Origin: JBGSMF01 sp964651475
Lineage (GTDB): Bacteria > Chloroflexota > Anaerolineae > Fen-1058
Assembly (NCBI GenBank): GCA_964651475.1
Contig: CAZYXV010000020.1
Span: forward strand, 15,798 to 79,797
Length of the DNA stretch: 64,000 nt
Direction of reading: 5' to 3'
Of this stretch, positions 1 through 7,591 are shown in pieces (position 1 is the stretch's first letter; the number at the start of each line of letters is the position of its first letter). The notes beneath the pieces are model-generated. The model had not been told where the DNA came from. It did no database searches and worked only from the letters and a program-made list of their open reading frames with translations. The position numbers and the translations under genes were made by a program.

Positions 1-2
1 AA

Positions 3-1922
3 ATGACCACACACTCTGAGACACCCTATACCGTTATCTACCAGGCCGCCAAGTTGGGCGATATATCCTGCTTGCTTCAGGATTTTGAATTGGCGCGGCG
101 CCTGCAAGCCAAGGGGATGCCAATTGGCCGCGTCTATGGCGGCTCGAGCGGGGCGCTGGCAGCGCTGGCGCACGGCGTCATCCTGGCGGCGCAGGCGGGG
201 AACCCGGTGTTGACCTCGCAGGCCGACAATGCCCTGAATGATTTTGAGGCATTTTTCCGCGCGGCCAAAAGCCGCGATGTTCGCCGCTTCAACTGGCGCG
301 GGCTGGCCTTTGGGTTTTACAATCTCGACCCGCTGCAGGCGTGGCTTTTCGCTCGACTAAGAGCGTACACAGGCCGCGACGACGTCGCGAATTTCACGTT
401 TAGCGATTTGGATTTTCCGGTGTACGTGTGCGTTCAAGACAAAGATGGCTTTCCAGTGTTCTTTGGCAAACCCGACGAGCGCCTGCGCGCCGCGTATCAC
501 AGTTGCAGTACGCGCATCCAAGACGCCCCCGTAGTGGATGCGTGCATCGCTGCGCTCAGCACCATGCTCAGCACGGATGCCCACCCCGTCAACGGTCATT
601 ATTACAAAGACGCCCGCCCCGCCTTTGCCGATATTTCATCTTACGTGCTGGATATGGAAGACAGCGACCCGCGTCCGCTTGTCAAAAGCGCGCCGCACAC
701 GCCCCTTCGCGCCTGGCCCGGCAACACAATCACGCAGCCGTTTATCATGCACAGCTGGCACGAACGCAACCAGGCCGACCTGAGCGCGTATTACAATGAT
801 TTGCTGGATCGCCGCCGCGCGCTTCAAGCGCAGGCAAACGCGCTGTTGGCAGACCTGCACGAGCGGGGTTTGGATGCAGTGAGCCGCGAATACCGTGACC
901 CCGCCTGCCCGCGCGTGCTGCACACAGACATCCCCTACATCGGCTCGACCGAGGCTGGCACGAACATGCGCCAGAGCGTGGCCAACAAGGCGCAGTTGAT
1001 GCAGCAATTTCGCCAGATGGGCAAGCCGCAGTTGGAAAGGTTTGACTTTGAGCAGCCCTTTAACGTGATTTACGGCGCGGGAGGGTTTTCGGGCATTTTG
1101 GCCGGATTGGTGATGACGCAGTTTGTAGACGAGCGCGGCGGGAACGTGCGGCGCATTTTTGGCTGCTCGGCGGGCGTGCTCAACGGCCTGTTTCACGGCG
1201 TCGTCTTGGGCGCGCGCCGCCATCCCGAACTGTACACGCCGGCCGCGCTAGACGGCCTGCGGCACCTGGAGACTTTTTTCGAGCAGTTGGAGCCAGCGCG
1301 GCTGTACCGCTTTAACAAGACGCCGCGCGCGCTGGCGCGCGCCCTGGCCAACTGGGGGCCGCTGCGCGAGCAATTGTGCCGCTACATCGAACAATGGACG
1401 GGGCGCGCCAACGGCGCCGAGGTGACTTTTGAGGATATCCGCCTGCCGTTTTACGCCGCCGGCGCGCGCGGCTCGGACGGCTATATGGATTTCTTTGGCA
1501 TGCCAGATAACCTGGAGATGCGCTTTGCGGGGCGGACAGTGCGCCCGATTAACTGCGCCATCGTGGATGCGATTATCGGCGGCATGGCGCAGCCGTTTTA
1601 CATCACGCCGCCGGTGATCCACGGCGAAACGTACTTTGACGGCGGCAGCGCCTTTTACGACGTTGACCTGTTTGCGGCCGCTATGGAGCCAGAGCCGGTC
1701 TCGCTGCTCAGCATGCACTTTGCCGAGCCGCCCGATCATTCCTACGGATTCGACGAGCGTCTCACCCTGCTGCGCATCGTGTTTGACACGCACAACTTTA
1801 CCTTACCCGAAGACCGGCGGCGCATGCGCGCCGCCGCCAACCTGTTTTACGAAATCGTGGCGCTGCAGCGGCGCGTGGCCCGCCTTTTAGCTATGCGCGA
1901 CGCACCGTCTAATGAACTTTGA
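3..1922 (+). CDS. tandem patatin-like phospholipase
   Basis: Probable lipid acyl hydrolase made of two patatin domains in one 639-residue chain. The second domain (about residues 350-600) is complete: an oxyanion loop YGAGGFSG at 357-364, a nucleophile elbow GCSAG with Ser389, and the dyad Asp in DGG at 546-548. The first domain (about 9-300) has an elbow GGSSG with Ser48 and a possible Asp203 (KDAR), but its glycine-rich oxyanion loop is replaced by QAAKLGD, so it may be inactive. No signal peptide is visible. The ATG lies at the window edge, so a longer N-terminus cannot be excluded, although the first domain begins where a patatin fold should. The next gene starts 10 bp downstream, which suggests co-transcription. 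Confidence 0.8.
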   Translation: MTTHSETPYTVIYQAAKLGDISCLLQDFELARRLQAKGMPIGRVYGGSSGALAALAHGVILAAQAGNPVLTSQADNALNDFEAFFRAAKSRDVRRFNWRGLAFGFYNLDPLQAWLFARLRAYTGRDDVANFTFSDLDFPVYVCVQDKDGFPVFFGKPDERLRAAYHSCSTRIQDAPVVDACIAALSTMLSTDAHPVNGHYYKDARPAFADISSYVLDMEDSDPRPLVKSAPHTPLRAWPGNTITQPFIMHSWHERNQADLSAYYNDLLDRRRALQAQANALLADLHERGLDAVSREYRDPACPRVLHTDIPYIGSTEAGTNMRQSVANKAQLMQQFRQMGKPQLERFDFEQPFNVIYGAGGFSGILAGLVMTQFVDERGGNVRRIFGCSAGVLNGLFHGVVLGARRHPELYTPAALDGLRHLETFFEQLEPARLYRFNKTPRALARALANWGPLREQLCRYIEQWTGRANGAEVTFEDIRLPFYAAGARGSDGYMDFFGMPDNLEMRFAGRTVRPINCAIVDAIIGGMAQPFYITPPVIHGETYFDGGSAFYDVDLFAAAMEPEPVSLLSMHFAEPPDHSYGFDERLTLLRIVFDTHNFTLPEDRRRMRAAANLFYEIVALQRRVARLLAMRDAPSNEL

Positions 1923-1932
1923 AAATCGGTAA

Positions 1933-3264
1933 ATGTCTATGCATTCATCCATTCACCGCCTGGCGTTGGCCTTTGCAATCACCTTTATGCTTTTAGCGGC
2001 CGCCCTGGGCTATTGGCAAGTCGTCCGCGCCCCGGCGCTGCTTGTGCGCGAGGATAATCCTCGCCTGGTGTTGGCCGAACGCGCTACCTGGCGCGGGACG
2101 ATTTTGGATCGCAATGGAATCCCGCTGGCGTTCACCCGCCGTGGGCAAGATGGCCTGGAACGTTATTACCCCGAGCCGCTGGCCGCGCCAGCGGTTGGCT
2201 ATTACAGCCTCCAATACGGCGTGGCGTGGGCCGAGGCTGCCTTTGATGCGCGTCTGCGAGGCCGCGAAGGCCGAGACGCCACACAGTTATGGTGGGATGA
2301 CGTGCTGCACAAACCTCGCGTGGGGCAAAACATCACGCTGACGTTAGATATCACGTGGCAGCGCGCCGCTTACGCGGCGCTGGACAGTTATGATTATGGC
2401 GGCGCTGTGTTAGTAGCCGATGTGCGCAGCGGGCAAATCCTGGCCATGGCCAGCCGCCCCATTTTCGATCCCAATTCGTTAGAGGCGGATTGGGAACACT
2501 TGAAGGCCGCGCCCTCCGCCCCATTGCTCAATCGCGCCGTTCAGGGGAAATACCAGCCCGGCAGTTTACTGCAGACTGTCGTTTTGGAACAGGCGCTCCG
2601 TACAGGGTTTGTGGCGCTGACGGGCACCGTCACCGCGCCGGAAACGCCCGTCGTCATCAGCAACACGGTTTTGGGATGCGCCTCGCTGCCGCGCGGGATT
2701 ACGTGGGCCGATATGTACGCCGCCGGCTGCCCGGGACCTTTTGCCCAACTCGCTCAATCCATGTCCCTGCCGGCGTTCACGTCTGGCCTCCAACGCTGGC
2801 AACTGGACAGGCCGGTGGAATTTGGCTTGCCGGGCATTACCGCGAGCGCCTCGCCTCTGCCGGCGGCGGGGTCGAGCCTGCAAGACGCGGTATTGGGCCA
2901 AAGCCAGTTCACGCTCACGCCGCTCCACGCTCTGCGCATGGCGTTGATCCTCGCCAACGATGGCCGGGTGACGCCGCTGACAGGCGTTATGCCGGGCTTT
3001 AGCCCCAGCGCTGTTCAGCACGATCCTGCCTACGCCGCTCAACCTCAAGATGCCAACGCTTTGTGGAATACGTGGCACCACGAGTGTGGGCTGAGAGGGC
3101 TGGCCAGCCTGGCGCTCAGTGGATCGCAGTACGCGGCCTGGTACATGGCGCTGGCGCCCGCCGACTCGCCACGTTACGCGCTTGTAGTGCTGGTGGAACA
3201 TGCCGCGGACGCCTCGCCAGCGCGCGATGTGGCCTGCCGGTTATCAGGCGCGCTGCAACATTAG
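1933..3264 (+). CDS. inactive penicillin-binding-protein (class B transpeptidase) homologue
   Basis: Has the architecture of a PbpA/FtsI-like protein: one N-terminal membrane segment (about residues 10-31), a short pedestal beginning with the RGTILDRNG motif (54-62), then a transpeptidase-like domain (about 150-440). The family signature RAVQGKYQPGS is present, but the SxxK motif reads SLLQ (Ser211...Gln214), SxN reads SMS (276-278), and the KTG box reads LSG (395-397) before the conserved AWYMALAPADSPRYA strand. All three active-site motifs therefore lack their key lysine or asparagine, so peptidoglycan cross-linking or beta-lactam acylation is not expected. It probably has a structural or regulatory role. 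The gene is co-directional with the patatin gene, and its stop overlaps by 4 bp the stop of the convergent amidohydrolase gene. Confidence 0.75.
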   Translation: MSMHSSIHRLALAFAITFMLLAAALGYWQVVRAPALLVREDNPRLVLAERATWRGTILDRNGIPLAFTRRGQDGLERYYPEPLAAPAVGYYSLQYGVAWAEAAFDARLRGREGRDATQLWWDDVLHKPRVGQNITLTLDITWQRAAYAALDSYDYGGAVLVADVRSGQILAMASRPIFDPNSLEADWEHLKAAPSAPLLNRAVQGKYQPGSLLQTVVLEQALRTGFVALTGTVTAPETPVVISNTVLGCASLPRGITWADMYAAGCPGPFAQLAQSMSLPAFTSGLQRWQLDRPVEFGLPGITASASPLPAAGSSLQDAVLGQSQFTLTPLHALRMALILANDGRVTPLTGVMPGFSPSAVQHDPAYAAQPQDANALWNTWHHECGLRGLASLALSGSQYAAWYMALAPADSPRYALVVLVEHAADASPARDVACRLSGALQH

Positions 3265-5234
3265 GCGGCAACCAGCTCGAGGTATTCCTGGTGCGTCAAT
3301 TGTCCCTCGCTCGCTCCCAATACTTTGAGCAACTCGGCCAGCATATCGGCCTTGAGCGCCGCGTCGCGCTGCGACCACGTCCGGCTCTTGATTTCGAAAT
3401 ACCATCCATCCAGCGGCGGCTGTGTGAGCCGGTCGAGATTCGCCGCAAACTCGATATCTTTGTACAAGAGATGATAGCGCCGCCGCTCTTTGTGGATGGC
3501 CACTTCGCGGGCCGGCTTGAAATATTCGCGGTAAAATCGCAAGGATTGGGTCGAGTGCGCCGTGAAACGCGAACGCGAGAGCACTACTGAATGAGCATAC
3601 TCGCGCTCGCGCGCGGGGCCGGTCAGCGTGAGGCTGTAACGCACCTCGCGCACCGCGCCGTCTTGGCCCAGAATCTCGTCTTCGCGGTAACGGATGCGCC
3701 CGCGCGACGGATCGCTGAACATAAAATAGGCGTCGTACTGGCGGCGCACGGACGAGCGCAAGACATAAACATCCTGAGAGCGCAGCGCCTCGAGCACTGC
3801 GGTGGGATCTTCCAGGCGCACCTTGACCTGGACTTCGAATGTTTCTTGTTGTTCCAGCCCGCCAATCGCCACCAGCTTGTCCAGCAAATTGCCTTCGCGC
3901 GCGATGAGAAAAGCGTCTATTTTCACCGCCATCTCTTGCGCCTGGGCCAGCACGGCCGGCTCGTCTACTGTCAACACGCGGCGCTCGCGCATCACACACT
4001 GGCCGTCAATCCACACGTGGCGGACGTCGTTGCTCTTGGCCGCGTATACCAGTTGAGCGTATACTGCATCCGGATCGCGCGCGAACTTGGGCATGATGTG
4101 CAGCCCCTGCAAATCCACTACGGCAATATCGGCGCGCTTGCCCACTTGCAGCGAGCCGGTGATGTGGCCGAGGTGCAGCGCGCGCGCCCCCATGCTGGTG
4201 GCCATCGCCAGCGCCTGCCAGGCCGGCAACGCTTCGGGGTCGCCGGTAGAGCCTTTAGCCAGCAGGGCCGCCAGGCGGATTTCTTCAAACATGTCCAGAT
4301 CATTGTTGCTGGCCGTGCCATCCGTGCCAATACCCACATTGACGTTTTGAGCGAGCATGGCCTGCACTGGCGCAAAGCCGCTGGCCAGCTTGAGGTTGCT
4401 GGTGGGATTGTGCGACACGCCCGCCCCGGCCTGGCGCAGGTCGCGAATCTCGCCGGCGTCCACGTGAACGCAATGCGCCGCCAACACTTTGGCGCGCAGC
4501 ACGCCTTGCTTTTTGACCCAGGCCACCGGCGGCGCGCCCCGCGTCGCCCGGTTGTCTTCCACCTCTTGCCGTGTTTCGGAAAGATGGATGTGCAGCGGCA
4601 CGTCGTATTCGAGCGCCAGGTCGGTGGCGGCCTTGAGGATTTCGGGCGTGCAGGTGTAGGGAGCGTGCGGCGCCACAGAAGGCACGATCAGGCGATGCCC
4701 CCGCCACGTCTCGATAAAGCGCCGGCAGTATTCCAGGCTTTCTTCGTAGCTGCTCGCGTCGGGCGAAGGAAACTTGAGAATCGTCTGTGAGCACAGCGCG
4801 CGCATGCCGGCCTGGACGGTGGCCTGCGCCACGTCATCTTCAAAATAATACATGTCGGCAAAGCACGTCACCCCGCTGCGAATCATCTCGGCGCAAGCCA
4901 GCAGCGTGCCCAGCCGGACAAACTCGGGCGTGACAAACTCGCGCTCCACCGGCATCATATAGCCGTGCAGCCACACATCCAGGCGCAGGTCGTCGGCCAG
5001 GCCGCGCAGCAGCGTCATGGACACGTGAGCGTGGGCGTTAATCAGGCCAGGGATGATGGCGCAGCCGGCGCACTCGACGACCTCGTCGGCGCTATATTCG
5101 GACAAGATGTCCTCTGCCGGCCCCAGCGCCACGATCTTGCCGTCAGCGCAAGCCAGCGCGCCATTTTGGATAATGTCGCGTTCGGGATTCATGGTCACTA
5201 CAATGCCGCCGGATAAAATGGTTTGTACGTGCAT
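3261..5234 (-). CDS. amidohydrolase (SAH/MTA-deaminase-like) fused to a CYTH domain
   Basis: Residues 1-460 form an amidohydrolase of the S-adenosylhomocysteine/methylthioadenosine deaminase and chlorohydrolase group: HAH metal ligands His68 and His70, HIHLSE (His217, Glu220), a His in AAHC, and Asp305 in GTDG. Residues about 464-657 look like a CYTH (triphosphate tunnel) domain, with an ExExK-like start EVQVK in which the second Glu is Gln469, then basic and acidic strand pairs and a late FEIKSRTW strand. The start was set at the ATG at 5234 because GAGGAG lies six bases upstream. It is the last gene of a minus-strand operon, 14 bp after the peptidase gene. Substrate unknown; deamination of an adenosine-type compound is the family expectation. 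Confidence 0.8.
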   Translation of the reverse strand: MHVQTILSGGIVVTMNPERDIIQNGALACADGKIVALGPAEDILSEYSADEVVECAGCAIIPGLINAHAHVSMTLLRGLADDLRLDVWLHGYMMPVEREFVTPEFVRLGTLLACAEMIRSGVTCFADMYYFEDDVAQATVQAGMRALCSQTILKFPSPDASSYEESLEYCRRFIETWRGHRLIVPSVAPHAPYTCTPEILKAATDLALEYDVPLHIHLSETRQEVEDNRATRGAPPVAWVKKQGVLRAKVLAAHCVHVDAGEIRDLRQAGAGVSHNPTSNLKLASGFAPVQAMLAQNVNVGIGTDGTASNNDLDMFEEIRLAALLAKGSTGDPEALPAWQALAMATSMGARALHLGHITGSLQVGKRADIAVVDLQGLHIMPKFARDPDAVYAQLVYAAKSNDVRHVWIDGQCVMRERRVLTVDEPAVLAQAQEMAVKIDAFLIAREGNLLDKLVAIGGLEQQETFEVQVKVRLEDPTAVLEALRSQDVYVLRSSVRRQYDAYFMFSDPSRGRIRYREDEILGQDGAVREVRYSLTLTGPAREREYAHSVVLSRSRFTAHSTQSLRFYREYFKPAREVAIHKERRRYHLLYKDIEFAANLDRLTQPPLDGWYFEIKSRTWSQRDAALKADMLAELLKVLGASEGQLTHQEYLELVAA

Positions 5235-5248
5235 CGCAACTCCTCTCA

Positions 5249-6070
5249 TTATCTCGATAAAAACACAAGGTTAGATTGGTACACGGGATCAGGGCCGATG
5301 TGGGCGTTCGTCTCGGCCACGGCTTGGGCTACTGTCGCGCCGCCGTTCAGCAGCCTGTCCAAAAAGAATTTCGTCGCCGCGTCAGTGTGATTGGCCGATA
5401 CGTCCTTGTTCCAGCCCACCACCGCGCCCGCGCCTCGTTCGAGCAATGCCTGCGCCACGCTGGCCGAGCGCAGCCCGTGGCATCCCATCAACACAATGAT
5501 CGAGCGGTCGAATCTGCCCTGCATGCTGCGCCTGATAAAGCCCGACGTAACGCCGAACAAGGGCGATGCGCCCTCGTAATAGTAAGCCGGCCCTAGTTGC
5601 TCGTCTTGCCACTCGCGGCGATATTTCGTTTTGGTGAATGGCTCGCCTGTGAACAGAACGGCGTCCAGCGTGCCGCTCACTATTTGCCCTGTCCTCGTAT
5701 TTGTCCACACCGTCAGGCCAGAGTGGACGCGGAGAATAATTAAACCGTAATCGCGCGCGGGCAACTCGCGGTAAAGCTGCACCGTAACCTGATTGCCAGG
5801 AATATACGCCGCCGCATAGCCGGCGCGCGTCAAGATATTGGTAGCGGCCTGGGTAAAAGTTGGATTAGGGTACGTCAGCCCAAGCTGGTCAACGATCACC
5901 GCGCGCTGCGCCGGGTGCGTCGGAGAAACATCTGGCAAACTGGCGGACGTGGCGGCTCTTACCGGCGCGCCAGGCGGGTGGATGGTGGACGATCTCATTC
6001 CACCCAGCGCGCACATCAAAAAGGCCAGGGCGATGAGAATGGCGATGGTCAGGCGCGCGCCGCTTTTCAT
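5249..6070 (-). CDS. exported CHAT/caspase-like cysteine peptidase
   Basis: Protein of 273 residues with an N-terminal hydrophobic segment (about 8-25, signal peptide or anchor) followed by a clan-CD-like fold. A strand ends in LRVHSG (His116), and a later hydrophobic strand ends in VLMGCHG (Cys197). The region after it, with a helix, GAGAVVGWNKDV and a final FFLDRLLNGG helix, matches the layout of CHAT domains, in which His and Cys form the catalytic pair. The start at 6070 was chosen because ATGA overlaps the stop of the upstream gene, indicating translational coupling. The substrate cannot be read from sequence. Its operon partners are a PknK-like kinase and a surface protein. The C-terminus shows no further domain. 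Confidence 0.65.
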   Translation of the reverse strand: MKSGARLTIAILIALAFLMCALGGMRSSTIHPPGAPVRAATSASLPDVSPTHPAQRAVIVDQLGLTYPNPTFTQAATNILTRAGYAAAYIPGNQVTVQLYRELPARDYGLIILRVHSGLTVWTNTRTGQIVSGTLDAVLFTGEPFTKTKYRREWQDEQLGPAYYYEGASPLFGVTSGFIRRSMQGRFDRSIIVLMGCHGLRSASVAQALLERGAGAVVGWNKDVSANHTDAATKFFLDRLLNGGATVAQAVAETNAHIGPDPVYQSNLVFLSR

Positions 6071-7578
6071 CCAGACCAACGCCGCCGGGCTTGCCATACC
6101 GCCAATGCTGCCACTATCACCGCCAACACAGCGAGCGCAGCCGCAGGCGCAACCGTGACATTATCCTCTTGGTCCGCCGGCAAAACCATATAGCCGCCCA
6201 CCGGCGCTGTTCTGGCGTATTGCGCTTCGTAAGCCGTGTAGCGGTCAACACCTGCGCCCGACGAGTTGACTGACCAGATCATCGAGGCGACGGGTTGGTT
6301 GGACAGCACGCTCGCCGAAGCGTGCTCAAAGCCATACGGCAAAGCCTGAACATCCAACATCCCCATCGCCAGGCCAGGCAAGTCCATCTGCTCGATAAGC
6401 ACAGCGCCGGTTGGCGCAGCAGTGTATCGAATGGTGACGGAGGCCGGGTTCGCGCTCAAGTTAACCACAGGGATTTGGCTAACCCAACCCTCGTAATTAG
6501 CGTAGACAGCCGGCCCATAAGCCGAGCGGCGGTCGAGCCTGTCGGGCTGTTCCGGCTGGACAATCACCGCCGTGTAATCCCACAAGTCCGCCGACGATAC
6601 GCCGTTGCCCAATACCAGCCCGGCCACGGGTTGGTCGGCCTCCGCGATCACGTAACCCAACGTGCCGGGCGGAGCGCCGCCCCCATCCCACTGAATGGCG
6701 GCGAAGGGCGCGGCGCTAAACGAGGGTGAGGCGAGCACGCTGCCGTCCGTGGCGTAATACGTCAACGTAATCGTCGCAGTGACGCGGCCAGTGTTTTGAA
6801 CCACCATGGTCGAGTTGAGCGTGACAGAGTTGGGATCAACGTACTGCACCACGAACACCGGCGCGACGAGCTTGTATCCGCCGCGTGACTGCGCCTGCGC
6901 GGAAGAAAAGCCCGGGCTATAAATCCGGTCAATGCCAACGTAGATGGACTGGTCGGCTTGAATAACTGCTGACGCTTCAGCGCCCATCGGAAAGCCAATC
7001 TCTGCCGCGTCCAGGAGCAGAGCGCCCTTGGGTAAGACCGGCCCTGTCCAGGTATGTATAACCACGCCGCTCGAATCAAAGAACGTGATCACGGCGCTGG
7101 CCTCTAGCGTTTCGAGATTGTGGATTGAGAGGCGCCAAGACGGGCCGCCAGCCATCAACGTGAAATAGGGAACGTAGGCAGTATGGCCCAGGTCGGCGTC
7201 ATCTACCAGCGGCCACTGCGCCGCGCCGCCGGCCTGGTCCCAATGCGTCACCGCCCCCAAAATCTGGCTGGCGCCGTCCACGTGAATGGTGCCGGTGACA
7301 TGGAACGTCGGGCTGTAGAAATTGCTGTGTCCACCGGCCAGTGTATCTACAATGGGCAGAACGGGCGCGCCCGACACAGTGTACCACGTGATCGTCACCG
7401 GCCTTGGTTGGCTGGCAACGTTCAAGAGTTGTACTTGGGTGGACATCCAACCGGCGGTTCTACCGGCGCTCGCCAGAGAAACGGCCAGGATCAATCCCGA
7501 CAACAAGATTAGCAATACCAGCACGCCGCGGGCGGCCTGGCGGGCCTTGTGTCTGAGCGAACTAGACAAGTTTATCAT
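6067..7578 (-). CDS. secreted surface-anchored protein of unknown function
   Basis: Protein of about 503 residues with an N-terminal signal/transmembrane segment (about 12-38, rich in Leu, Val and Ile, ending ASLASAG) and a C-terminal membrane anchor (VAPAAALAVLAVIVAALAVW) followed by a short basic tail. The region between is rich in Thr, Val, Ser and Gly and beta-strand in character, with recurring patterns such as VTITWYT, AVITFFDSSG and ATITLTYYATDG. These look like about three Ig-like or fibronectin-like repeats about 120 residues apart. The start at 7578 is supported by AGGAG eight bases upstream. It lies between the kinase and the CHAT-like peptidase, overlapping the latter by ATGA. I do not recognise the family. 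Confidence 0.75.
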   Translation of the reverse strand: MINLSSSLRHKARQAARGVLVLLILLSGLILAVSLASAGRTAGWMSTQVQLLNVASQPRPVTITWYTVSGAPVLPIVDTLAGGHSNFYSPTFHVTGTIHVDGASQILGAVTHWDQAGGAAQWPLVDDADLGHTAYVPYFTLMAGGPSWRLSIHNLETLEASAVITFFDSSGVVIHTWTGPVLPKGALLLDAAEIGFPMGAEASAVIQADQSIYVGIDRIYSPGFSSAQAQSRGGYKLVAPVFVVQYVDPNSVTLNSTMVVQNTGRVTATITLTYYATDGSVLASPSFSAAPFAAIQWDGGGAPPGTLGYVIAEADQPVAGLVLGNGVSSADLWDYTAVIVQPEQPDRLDRRSAYGPAVYANYEGWVSQIPVVNLSANPASVTIRYTAAPTGAVLIEQMDLPGLAMGMLDVQALPYGFEHASASVLSNQPVASMIWSVNSSGAGVDRYTAYEAQYARTAPVGGYMVLPADQEDNVTVAPAAALAVLAVIVAALAVWQARRRWSG

Positions 7579-7591
7579 TGGATTACTCCTA

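Noticed and set aside
3591..4790. 400-codon open frame on the + strand opposite the amidohydrolase
   Set aside because: Low-stop antisense frame of a GC-rich gene; composition is His/Arg/Gln-rich with no recognisable motif.
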